Positions 47,395 through 58,520 of a stretch of DNA of 64,000 nucleotides are shown here, in pieces. Source of the DNA: Theristus sp. LFF4_11 (lineage: Eukaryota; Nematoda; Chromadorea; Monhysterida; Xyalidae); contig JASANC010002542.1 in assembly GCA_030248135.1 (NCBI GenBank), positions 1 through 64,000 on the forward strand. Direction: 5' to 3'. How positions within the stretch are numbered: position 1 is the first letter of the stretch; each line of letters opens with the position of its first letter. A model generated the notes under the pieces. It saw only the letters and a program-made list of their open reading frames with translations. It made no database searches and had not been told where the DNA came from. A program made the position numbers and the translations under genes.

Positions 47395-47615
47395 TTTTAA
47401 ACTTGTCCCACCGAAATGACGTCATGTGCCGCCAAACATGCGGTTGCCGTTCAAAGCATACCAGACTTTCCGTTTAGCCGATTTCTTCTCGTAAATAAAT
47501 GGTGAATGTCGAATCAGTCACACCAAACTGACATTTTAGTGCCTGTACTTTGACAAACGGGCGTTTTTAAAGCAAATGACGTCATTTTAGTCAGGACACG
47601 TTTGAATAAATCTAC
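47395..47615. mobile_element. MITE family 3, copy 2 (inverted relative to copy 1)
   Basis: TTTAAACTTGTCCCACCGAA ATGACGTCATG at the left and CAAATGACGTCATTTTAGTC near the right. The whole body is the reverse complement of 31510-31732 with few changes. Confidence 0.8.
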
Positions 47616-47617
47616 AA

Positions 47618-48071
47618 TACCGTGTTACCCCCAATAAACCCCCATGGGGGATTAATACGTCAGCGACTTTTAGGGGTGGGGTTTTTTGGTGGGGGATTAT
47701 TGGTGGGGTGGGGGTTATTTACAAACAAATTCTAGGGGTGGGGGTTTGTTGAAAAATGGCAAAAATACCTTGAATGGCAGGCAAGAAAGTCGCAGAAACT
47801 TCTACTTTTCACAGAGATTTCCTTTTGTAACAGCCTTTTGTAATGAAATTATCATTAACTCATCCCTTTGGGGCCTTTGGTAGCACAATTTCACCAATGA
47901 CACTGCATTCAGCTACTGAATTCGCTGGGTATGTGTTTCAAACAGGTTTCCAATTAACCCCCATGGGGGATTATTTGTGGGGGGGATTATTCGGAAACTT
48001 GTCGGGGGGGTGGGGGTTTATTGGTGGGGGGGGATTAATGGTGGGGGGAGGTTTAATGGGGTAATACGGTA
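47618..48071 (+). mobile_element. MITE family 2 copy, plus orientation
   Basis: TACCGTGTTACC to GTAATACGGTA. It lies directly beside the family 3 copy, so two elements inserted within 250 bp of a third. Confidence 0.85.
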
Positions 48072-48084
48072 CCTATGTTCTTTC

Positions 48085-48414
48085 AACAGCAGACCACAAA
48101 CGGATACGGCTCTGAAGGATGTAATTCTCGAAATTTTAGACAAAATCGAGAACCGTCTAGGCCGATATTCAAAAACGCCTGAAGTAACGGCACAAAGCAA
48201 GCATGCACAATATAGATGCACTTTCCCAATGAAACACATAGCGAGTCAGAAAAAACCGAATATTAAAAAAGTGAATGATTATATGGATGAGCGTTTAACG
48301 AATGGAAGAGACCATGTGAGAGAGACGCTGTTTGCACCGGAAACACATTTTCGCGCATTATTCTCTCTGTCAATTTTGGCGCTTCAAAATGCGTCAAACC
48401 GCCGACCTGCATAA
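48085..48414 (+). other. Open frame of uncertain status
   Basis: About 105 residues, hydrophilic and of ordinary composition (LKDVILEILDKIENRLGRYS), following a possible acceptor TTTCAACAG. No family recognised and no partner exons. It could be an exon of an unseen gene or a remnant of a transposon protein. Confidence 0.25.
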
Positions 48415-48871
48415 ATGCAACAGCATCACACGCGCGGAAAATATAGGTTACCCATTGTGACCACTGAAAGGCGGCCCACGCAAAAACGTGAAACACTCAA
48501 GGGAAGATCCGTCATCGACAGCGATGATGTTTCAGTTGGTTTTCAATTTTCAGTTTGAGACAGTTGGTTTCGAGAACACCCAGTCCGTCCTTGAAGGCAT
48601 GGTGACTATAGAAATTTGGGCAAATTTCACCCAACAAATATGTATTGTCGGGCCTAAAAATGGAGATTTTCTTTTAAATAAAGTGCCTGCGAACAAAATG
48701 AACAAAGCCATAGTAAAAACTAGTTCTAAATAAAAGGTCGCCCCAATAAAAACAATGACCCAAACAGAATTGTTCCAAAAATGGCAATTCATGTTTTCTT
48801 TTCTTTTCCACGTTCAGTTTCTTGATTGACGCGGCAATTCAAAATTGCGAGTCGCTGACATGAGGGTCGTG

Positions 48872-49039
48872 AAAGTCGAACTGTAAATTTTTGGCGATCA
48901 GCTGATTGGTTGGTGGACACGTGATGCATGCTTTCTGTGATAGGCATTGCCGTGGAGGCGAATTCTGTCTTCCACAGAAAACATGCAGCACCTGACCACC
49001 AACCAATCAGCTGATTGCCTATAAATTAGAGTTCGTCTG
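48872..49039. mobile_element. MITE family 1 copy
   Basis: AGTCGAACTGTAAATTTTTGG to AATTAGAGTTCGTCTG. Arms AGCTGATTGGTTGGTGG and ACCACCAACCAATCAGCT pair exactly. Confidence 0.8.
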
Positions 49040-49620
49040 TGGGTCCTTTCATTTACAGTCTCCAGCGATTTTCGTCGCACGTTCTGGTAGTAAAATCTCA
49101 CAGCAGTTTTACCAAAAACGTGTAAAAAAATAACGCGTTCATTTCAATAATTTGTGTATTTTGATCGGATCTTTATAATGAAAAACAAACACAAACTCGT
49201 TTATTATGACCAAACTGGTAAACGATATTTGTGTGCTTGTAGTAAAGTTGAATGCTTTGGCTTCAATGTTGGTGGCAAATATCAAGAACGATTATAAATG
49301 TTTTCAAAGTTTAATCTCTGTTGATTATTACAGGAGAAATGAAAGTCCGCAGCACAGCAGAAACAAAAAAAACCTTGTCAGCTTAACCAGCGTGAGGCAA
49401 CCAATCATGCAGCGCATATCAAACAAACTAATGTAGTTTTACCGGCTTGACACAGAAAAATACGCCCTGGGAAGCGCAAAGCCAAACCGCATGTATGATA
49501 TCGAATACGGGCGACATGATAACGATGGGGAAGGGAATTTTGGAGTTTTGAAAATACCCCTGATATCCTTAATGGATGCGAGGGAGCTCCGTCTAGAAGC
49601 TGATAAGTAGTGCAGTAGTA

Positions 49621-50074
49621 TACCGTATTACCTCTATTAAACCCCCCCCCCAAAATTAACCCCCCCCCCAAAAATAAACCCCCACCCCCTCGACAAGTTT
49701 CCAAATAATCCCCCCCAAAATAATCCCCCATGGGGGATTATTGAAACCTGTTTGAAACACATACCCAGCGAATTCAGTGGCTGGTTGCAGTGAAAATGAT
49801 GAAATTGTGCTACCAAAGGCCCCAAATGGATGAGTTAATGGTAATTTCATTACAAAAGGCTGTTGTAAAAGGAAATTTCTATGTAGAGTAGAAGTTTCTG
49901 CGACTTCCTTCCTGCCATGGAAGGTATTTTTGCCATTTTGCCCACTCCTAAAAATGGTTTCCAAATAACCCCCCCCCCCCAAAAATAAAGCCCCCCCCCC
50001 AAAAATAAACCCCCACCCCCAGAAGTCGCTGAAGAAATAAACCCCCATGGGGGTTTATTAGAGGTAATACGGTA
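49621..50074 (-). mobile_element. MITE family 2 copy, minus orientation
   Basis: TACCGTATTACCTCT to AGAGGTAATACGGTA. Nearly the exact reverse complement of the copy at 5849-6300. Confidence 0.88.
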
Positions 50075-52027
50075 CGTGTATTTCGTTAAAAGAAAAAGAC
50101 GTTCAGAAACCCAATTGTGTGACAAATTTGGCGTGTTTGAACTAATTGATTCTTCGTGCTACAAGTATGCTGTTCATTATTTCTCCATTGCACACATCAT
50201 TGGGAATTATCTTGGCATTCTTGAGACATCTCAACTCAACGGCAAAAGACAACTCCTAGTCTGCGACTGATCCCGCCTTAATGGACTGCTTTATTAATTT
50301 GGCCATACTGTACCTTCGGATTATTCCCGGAACCGGCATTTGAAACAGAGAGCTACAAATTTTTGAAACCCAGTTGCCTGCGATGACCACGCCACCAATG
50401 GCCCACCGGTCACCGAATATTGAGCAGCGGCGAATTTTTGCCAGCTGCGCTTGTGGAAGCGGAAGCTGGATACAAAAGCTGGAAGCAGCTGGCTAGACAC
50501 TTTTGCGCTCGCAAAACGACGTCTCTGCCATTTGTGCGCACAGTATGTATGTCTGACACTGACTGTAAGATAAAATGTATAATGCACATTGAGCGGTGTA
50601 CATGCGATGCCATACACGTTCAATATAATGTAGACAAACTTAAACAGAGACATTTACAATATGTTATTATCTGCATCTGCCGCAATGACCGCACAATTCA
50701 ATTAAACGCAGCGCGACGCGCGACACACGCACCACCACAACAGCAGCCACGAGACGAACGCGCCTGCCTGCACACCTCACTTTGCGGCCCACGTGGCGAC
50801 GCTGATGCGATCGCATATGGCTCGGTTTGGCATGTTTGTAAGATGCGCTTTGTTACTTTGCTGAAGTGAGAATGGCAGAGAAAAGATGACGTACATGTAT
50901 GGAACCACAGTAAAATCATGCAAAAAGATGTATACATGCGAAAGAGTATGTATACTACTGACTGCCACACCAGACTCCGGAATGCAACATAAAAGCTCAG
51001 CTGCAGCTGGCATACACTTTGACTGTTTGCTTGTTGCTTTTGTTTGATGTTGCATTATTATTAAAATTTTGAAGCGTAGAAAATTTGTGGTGCGGTGGTA
51101 AACAAATATAACGCTGTGGTATATTACAGGGTATTCGTTTTAACATGAAAAAACGAGAACTGAAATAAAAAACTGAATTTCCATTGTACACACGAACAAC
51201 AAACAATCACAATTTGATTTCGATGAAGGAATTCGCGCGACTGTTTTACTGTAACTTTGAAACAGTTTGGTTTTTGCTTGGGAAGCAAAAAAAAATCAAA
51301 AAAAAACCATCATCAGGAACTCAAACAACTAACACCGAATACAATAAAGAAAAACAAAATAGAAGCAAGCTATAAAAACAGACAGAACAGTCGCGACAGA
51401 GTTTTTTTGCGACAGTGTACATATGTAGTTCCGCTATTGACTTTAAAAATTTGCGAACAGGAAACAAACACACGCATGTGAACCGCTTTACGGTGATGGC
51501 ACGTATGAGAACTGAAAGGATGTGTGCTATCATCATGCGTGTTTGTCACACAACCGCGCATGCATCTAATGTGTGTGTGCGCATATTTTGCACGCGTGAA
51601 ATCATCTTTTTTGCGTATTTTTGCGCTGAATAAACCCCGATGGTTATGGTTATGGGGAAGCAAACAAAAATACGCAGGGTGCGGTGTGAGGAGCGACGGA
51701 TGTCCAAGAGCGTCAAAACGCCGCGACACTGAGCGGTATACAGTTTGACGTTGAAAGTGCTACGAACATGCTGTCTACGGTATTTACCATAAGCAATTTT
51801 GATTTTTCGATGGATTATACACTGTTTGTTTGTACGTCACAACATAAACAATGCAGTGAAACCAGCAAAAGCATTCCTACTCCTGCATTTGAAACCGGTA
51901 TGCTGATTGCGGCTGAATTTAGCTGGTTAGACCAAAATCAGTGAGCGCAAATCATGCCAACTTAAGTTACAAGTTACATATTACAAAGCATTCCTATATA
52001 TTGTGCGCACGCTAGCACATAGCTCGG
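50075..52027. other. Spacer, no gene seen
   Basis: Composition shifts toward TACATGTA and GTATGT motifs that run through most of 50-63 kb. Frames such as 50420-50869 have no family match. Confidence 0.5.
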
Positions 52028-52095
52028 GTCACAGCGTAGTGGTTAGCGCTCCGGCCTGCCAACGGTTGGTTCGAGTTCGAAACTCGCTTGTGACT
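52028..52095 (+). tRNA. tRNA-like sequence, possibly SINE or pseudogene
   Basis: GTCACAG pairs with TTGTGAC as an acceptor stem. There is an A-box-like TAGTGGTTAGCG, a Gly(GCC)-like anticodon loop CTGCCAA, and a clear B box in CGAGTTCGAAACTCG (T-arm stem with 7-nt loop). The anticodon stem pairs poorly (three bases), so a functional tRNA is doubtful. Confidence 0.35.
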
Positions 52096-52436
52096 GGAAG
52101 GAGTCAGTCTTGTAAACATAAAGTGCTACCCTAAATGCCGTGCACTCTTTTTGCATGTTGCACAGCCATAATTAAAACACGATACGTGTACATACGTGAC
52201 GTGTATGTACACGCTGATGTCCCCAAGCACGCCTTTGCAGTATCATAATGTGTGCACATGGTGATTTGGTTGGTGCCTGTGCAACATTACTGCGTCATAA
52301 ACCGAGTGCCCGGTCTTTAGGCCTGGCCTGTATCAACAATAGCACCAAAGACCGCTGTTTCATGTCAAGGTAACATCGCGTCGAGACCATATCAACCGTA
52401 CTTTCCACTGGTGTCGCAGCTGATTCATCAAATGTA

Positions 52437-53523
52437 CAGGGTGTCCCAAAAAAAACATAACAAAAGTAAATGGCTCGTGCGGCCGACTGGTTGCACGTGA
52501 AGCCGTGAAATTTGAAACACTTTTGGAAAAAAGGAACACATTTTGTGTGTCTAAATTTTATCCCGAAATTCCACTTTTTCAATAACATTTCAGCAGAAAT
52601 ACGTAAACGCTCAAAAATCACCTAAATTCAGTTTTTTGACTCAAGATAAACATCATTGTCGTCATCGAGAATCTCATCTGGCAGTGGCACAAGCTCATCA
52701 TCAGCTTCAACTTTACTGATGTCATCATGTTCATGCTGACAGCCGTCAGTTTCATGTTTCTCGGCTGCTCAATGTGTTTTCCATTGTTCTCAATGAACGA
52801 CGACATTCGATGTTTGAAACTGATGATCACTTTCTGGTGCAGCGCCCGATCATCGATGATTTTTTCTCACACCGCTGCAGTGGTGGGCGCCGAAAATGTT
52901 CCGCATTATCCGTCAGATGCCCCCAAACGCAGAAGTCAAGGGCTTCATGTCCGGACTCCTCTCGGGCCAATCAATTCTGCCCATGCGGCCGATCCAGCGG
53001 TCACCGAACGACGCCGACAGCCACTCGCGCACTTGTTTCAATTTTCCTCTTGACTTATGGGTTTGGGGCACCTGAAGGAAATTGTGTACCGTTCGGCGCC
53101 CAACATTTTCGACAATTTTAAAACCAAAATTCGCAGTGGTGTGCAAAAAATCAACGATGATCGGGCGCTGCACCAGAATTGCTCATCAATTTCGAACATC
53201 GAATATCGGCAATCATTGAGAACAATGAAAAAGACATTGGGCTGCTGAAAAAGTGAAACTAAAGGGTCGAGAGGGAAAATCTGATAACATCAGTGAAGAC
53301 GAAGCTAAAGATGAACTAAAGTCAAAATGCTGAAGTTAGGTGATTTTTGAGTTTTTACGCATTTCTGCTAAAATATTATTGAAAAAATGGAATTTCGGGT
53401 CTAAATTTGGACACACAAAATGTGTTCCTTTTTTCTAAAAGTGTTTCAAATTTCACGGCTTCACGTGCAACCAGTCAGCCGCACGAGCCATTTACTTTTG
53501 TTATGTTTTTTTGGGACACCCTG
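52437..53523 (-). mobile_element. Degenerate mariner-family transposon, long inverted repeats
   Basis: Ends CAGGGTGTCCCAAAAAAAAC and its complement, TA on each side. The terminal inverted repeats are unusually long, about 190 bp (52437-52630 and 53332-53523). Total length 1087 bp. The interior encodes only the C-terminal part of a transposase, in pieces. Confidence 0.85.
52640..53173 (-). pseudogene. Mariner transposase C-terminal remnant
   Basis: The minus strand reads VREWLSASFGDRWIGR and IDWPERSPDMKPL, matching the mariner WPxRSPDLxPLD block with the third catalytic aspartate. A single-base deletion just after it shifts frame into VWGHL. Further downstream FKHRMSSFIENNGKHIEQ matches the transposase tail. 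The N-terminal DNA-binding part and first catalytic aspartates are missing. Inactive. Confidence 0.8.
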
Positions 53524-53525
53524 TA

Positions 53526-55338
53526 TGTATGTTTTGTGTGTGTGCACGAATAATTAGTTTCTTTAGTCTCATTTTCGGTTCTTCTTCTTCTTTGCGCGCA
53601 CACTCACTAGAACAGTCGTCTAGTGTCGTTTCCTCGAAACAAAATGTGTCAACGCGCGTAAAAATATATGAACCTCCAAGTGTATATTATCGTTACAGGA
53701 AGACCGCGTGCACAAAAGTTTCACGCGTTGGGGAAAAGCCGGACACCGAACCAGACACATGACGTCATCCGACGTCTTTCGTCAGCTACCGTAACCCAAT
53801 TTTGAATTCCCGCGATTCTGTGAAACGTTTTTCCTATCCCTGTGTGCAAAGGCACAGAGAACGGGGACCAAAATGAAAGATAATATGTACGTGTAACATG
53901 CATTGCGGATGTATGTACGCAGGGTTTTTCGCGCGCAAACCACCGCTTTTCTGTATACATATATGAAGCAACGTCAAGAAGTGCAAAACGCACCGCTCAT
54001 GACGCGCGTGTTCGCATGCAAAATGTAGTATACTGGCGAGCTGCGCTTAGCTTTCTAATATATATACGAGGGCAACCTGTGAGCGCAGGACAAAAAAAAC
54101 GCAATAGTGCATGAGAAAACCGCGTTCAGAGATGTACTGAGTGTTCCAGGGCCATGAGGGTGTATACCGCGTCTCTTAGCGGCACAGCGCATTAGCAGTG
54201 TCCGCATGTAGCGTCATATACTGTATGTTTCGTCTCACTTTCTCTCTCCACTTGCTATAATACGAGCGCAAAGGTTCTGCTTCGCTTTTAAACATAAGCA
54301 ACCGGCGCGCGTTTACCTTGCTAGGTACATGTACTTGCATACAGCACGCTCACATACATCTGCATGTACCATGAACATGTATCTATGAGAAGCAACCGGT
54401 GTGCTCGTGCGTCGTCCGCCTGTCTGTGTGTTCTGTTTTTCCTTTTGGCTTAACAGTGTCCACTCCTTCCATGTAAGATTTGCACAGTCTCTGAAAACTG
54501 CACAAAAAATCTGCTGTGGAATTCACCACCTTTTGCTCGTGTGCATTCGGCAGGATTGAATACAGCTTACCTATGTATCTTCTACCATATCCATAACACC
54601 ACATCCACTACAGCATGTAAGGAACAGTTTTTGAAGCAAAAAAACAGAAAAAAATTGTTTCTCTTTGTGGCGCAATAGGTGCGACAACGTACACGGATTT
54701 GATTTCAGACGGGATAGTGTCGAGACCCACCCTGTAAAGATACCGTTGATCAAGAGAGGCCCACGTTCTGGCGTTTTTTGTGGTTTTCTCTATTTTGCCT
54801 GTTGCGCCTGAAAGCTTTTCTTTTCGGAAAGCTACATGCATAGTGGTGAGGGGCAAAAATGGATGTACACGAACAGACCGTTGAGGGTCTTGATTAGCGC
54901 TAAAATGCAGAACATGGTTTCAAGAAAATATAATGCGCCAAAGGAGGGATACTGCCACGAGCTTTTGCTGTTCTTAAAGCACATTTCTGATATTTAGAGT
55001 CTGTGATCCGAAGTTACCGTAAAACCAAAAAGTTTATAAACATTGTACATTTTTGACTCCTTTGAACTTTTTTTGATCAGGTAATCCTCTTGACTATTTG
55101 TTTCGTCTTCAATTAAGGCTTTCACTTACAGCGGTGCGAATTCACAGCGGATGCAAAGCCGATTAGTTTAAACGGCTTTTACGCACGTATGACGATAGCA
55201 CGAAAACAAAAAGTGAGTTAATGACGCAACAAAAGTTTTTCTAGACTGAGGAAAAGTCATATGGGCGTTGTTTTCAGGGGAGTTCACTTATACAAGCTTG
55301 TTTAACAACCATTTACTGTAACATGTACGCTATACCTA
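53526..55338. other. Spacer, no gene seen
   Basis: Only short frames. AATTTTGAATTCCCGCGAT near 53800 resembles the dispersed repeat at 28880. Confidence 0.5.
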
Positions 55339-55803
55339 CAGTGGTCAGTTTTAATGAAAGTAAGGAGAAATTTCACTCCAGGGCGTTTCAAAAATGACAT
55401 AACAAATTCCTGTTGAATGATTGAATCTAAAAGGTTTATTTCTGACTTACTTGAGGCTTCATTTCTGGCAGGTCACCCTCGTGGCCTCGTGGTAGCGCGT
55501 TAGACTACTGTCTGTGCGTTCGGGGGATCGAGCCCCGCCGAGGGATGATGTATAGACACTTAATGACAAAGAAAACTCGATGGGCACTTCAATGGCGTTC
55601 TGTGCGCTTCTCTGGATTAGCCCTGGCTGAAAACATCGTCTAAAACCCACGAACAACAACAACAACATTACCGATTTATTTCATACTGCCGGTTCAACTC
55701 CGTTAATTGTGTTCAGAATTTGTTGAGGTCCAACTTTTGGAACACCTTGAAGTAAAACTCCTTACTTTTCAGACACTACTGAAGTTTATAAAACTGACCA
55801 CAG
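55339..55803. mobile_element. Inverted-repeat element carrying a tRNA-like unit
   Basis: Left CAGTGGTCAGTTTTAATGAA AGTAAGGAG and right CTCCTTACTTTT ... TATAAAACTGACCACAG are inverted and related to the element at 10584-11567. The interior includes a tRNA-like sequence (55476-55545) and an AACAACAACAACA run. Confidence 0.65.
55476..55545 (+). tRNA. tRNA-like sequence inside an inverted-repeat element
   Basis: CCCTCG pairs with CGAGGG. The A-box-like TGGCCTCGTGGTAGCGCG and a 5-bp T-arm with loop CGGGG-GATCGAG-CCCCG are evident, but the anticodon arm is not canonical. Probably a SINE-type or captured tRNA promoter rather than a working tRNA. Confidence 0.4.
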
Positions 55804-57269
55804 GTGAATGTTTTTACCAACACAATACATGTACATTCAGTAATCAGACGTCATCTCATACATGTATGTGATGCCAAAGTTGTACATAACAAAACGATGA
55901 CATAATAGATTTAAATACATAACTTCCTTGCAAGTGTATATGTACATATGCATATGAATACGTGCATGCACCGTGTGGAATCCTAAAGCAGTCCTTGTTT
56001 TCTCAATCAAGGCGAGATTAGTCGCACACTAGGAGTTGCATTTCTCAAAAGCCAAGAAATTTGCCACTCATGTATGCAATGGACAAAGAACGAACAGAAT
56101 AGCACGAAAAAACACTCGTTCAGTTTAAAAAAACACGTCAAATTGACACACATAATTGGGTATTTCTGAACGTCTTTTATCTGAACGACTTTTTTCTTTC
56201 ATTCACATTTCGTGCACTCCTTGAACCCTGAAAAAAGCTGCCGTGTTTTTAATTTTTTTTTTAATCGGCCAAGCCACATGTAGGTAGTCTGTGATCTGTG
56301 TAGAAAAAAAGTAATGCATGCTTAAAATCAAGCAGTCGAAAAATAGATACATACATATTGTACATGCAACTTTCATACTGTCATCATCGTTTGATTATTC
56401 AGAAAGTTATTGCGTGCTGCACCTACAAACACATACCTATTACGTGACAAAATCCAAATAAAAATGTGTGTGAGACCGTTTTTATGACAAATTGTGTGCT
56501 TTCAAAGATGCCGCGTGTGGACAAATATTGCATGAATACCTACGATATATTTGGAAAGCGATTTCACAACTAGGTACATGTTTTCGTAACGGAAAGAATA
56601 CGAATTCAGAAGAACATGCCGTATCGACAGAGTGCATGTATATCTGGGCATCATTTCACAATTCAAAAACTCTTCGTGTAATACAGCCAAGCACTTGTTG
56701 CATTTGAATGAACGTCAACTGATCGCATTGACATTTTTGAGGAAACGAGTTTTTTTTGGGGGGGGGTTACCCCTGGACCCAACCTGCCTAAATAAAGTCT
56801 TGAACATAAAAACCTGGAGAGCGATGTCAAAGGTTTTATGCAATTACAATATCTTAGCAATTGTTCTGGGGGTCAAAAAAGGGTGAATTCAATCTCTATG
56901 AAAACAACTTGAAAAGGAGTTTGAAAAATGTCGCCAGTCAGTCTGTATGCCACCTTTGTATCATATAAACGTATGGGAACTTTTGTAGCGTTATGTTCGT
57001 CTGGGGAGCCATTTGAGCGGCAGGAATAAATGCGTACCTGAAATATGGCTGGCATGTTATGATGTAGGAAAGTTTATATGTGGGTGTGATATGATGGATT
57101 TCGGTGGCAAAACTTACATACGCTCTATATACATTGTACATACGTGTATATAAATACGCAGTATATGGATTACATGAACGTACAGGGGGCTACCAAAATT
57201 TTGCAGCAACACAAAAACAGCACGCATGCAAAATGCAAGAAAGAAATTGCAAAAAGTGCCCGCGTGCAC
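55804..57269. other. Spacer, no gene seen
   Basis: TACATGTA/CATATG-rich DNA with a G run at 56758-56767. No supported exons. Confidence 0.5.
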
Positions 57270-58030
57270 TCACGCTCGCATACAGTACGTACGCACGCGC
57301 ACGTATGTACGCACGTGCATGGACGAAGGGACGCACGCACTGACGCACGCACGTACGCACGTACGCAAGCACGCAAGCACGCAAGCACGCACGTTCTGTA
57401 TGCACTGACGCACGCACGTACGCACGTACGCAAGCACGCAAGCACGCAAGCACGCACGTTCTGTATGCACTGACGCACGCACGTACGCACGTACGCAAGC
57501 ACGCAAGCACGCACGGTCTCTATGGAATGAGGCACGGACGAACGCACGTACGCACGAACGCAAGCACGCAAGCACGCAAGCACGCACGTTCTGTTGCACT
57601 GACGCACGGACGGACGCAAGCACGCAAGCACGCAAGCACGCACGTTCTGTATGCACTGACGCACGCACGTACGCACGTACGCAAGCACGCAAGCACGCAA
57701 GCACGCACGTTCTGTATGCACTGACGCACGCACGTACGCACGTACGCAAGCACGCAAGCACGCAAGCACGCAAGCACGCACGTACGCACGTACGCAAGCA
57801 CGCAAGCACGCAAGCACGCAAGCACGCACGGTCTGTATGCACTGACGCACGCACGAACGCACGTCGCAAGCACGGCACGCACGTTCTGTATGCTGACCCG
57901 TCCCGTACGCAAGCACGCAAGCACGCACGCACGCACGTTCTGTATGCACTGACGCACGCACGTACGCACGTACGCAAGCACGCAAGCACGCAAGCACGCA
58001 CGTTCTGTATGCACTGACGTACGCACTCAC
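57270..58030. repeat. Minisatellite of about 65 bp, ACGC/ACGT-rich
   Basis: About ten units of GCACTGACGCACGCACGTAC followed by several GCAAGCAC and then GTTCTGTAT. Unit length varies (about 50-120 bp) through gain or loss of the 8-bp GCAAGCAC subunit. The array is open in several frames on both strands because the sequence has no stop triplets, so it is not a gene. Confidence 0.95.
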
Positions 58031-58363
58031 TCAGTCATCAAGCCTGCACGGAGGCACCATTTTGACGTTCCCACCACATCCACAATGGTATCAGATAAAT
58101 GCCACAATTTCTGAATCACCCTGTACACAGCCTGTTCTCAGGGACGACATCTGCGTGTCGTTGACAGCTTTGCAGCATTAGCCGCACAGACTATTCCGTT
58201 TTCGAAGGTTTTCGTTCATTTGAACTGAAGCTACAGTTATACATATTGACTCTTGGCTCTTGAAGTCTTGACGCAATCTTACCCTGCACGCAAAACTATG
58301 CTGAATTAAACTTGACTGAAACTGAACTAAAACGATACAAGTCAACTGATCATTTTCCACATA

Positions 58364-58520
58364 CAGTTGAACTCTAAATTATGGGCAATCAGGTGATTGG
58401 TTGGTGGTGATCGCGTGATGCATGCTGTGGGGAGAGGGGCGGAGTATGTCCTGCGCATAAACCATGCATTACGTGATCACAAACCAATCAGTTGACTGTC
58501 TATAATTTAGAGTTCGACTG
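58364..58520. mobile_element. MITE family 1 copy
   Basis: CAGTTGAACTCTAAATTATGG to TAATTTAGAGTTCGACTG. The only family 1 copy in the gene-poor right part. Confidence 0.85.

Noticed and set aside
50420..50869. Plus-strand 149-residue frame
   Set aside because: Overlaps equally long minus-strand frames, no motifs, no clear exon borders.
57170..58030. Open frames of 286 and 243 residues on the minus strand (Cys/Arg/Ala-rich)
   Set aside because: They run through the minisatellite, which is open in several frames on both strands because its units contain no stop triplets.
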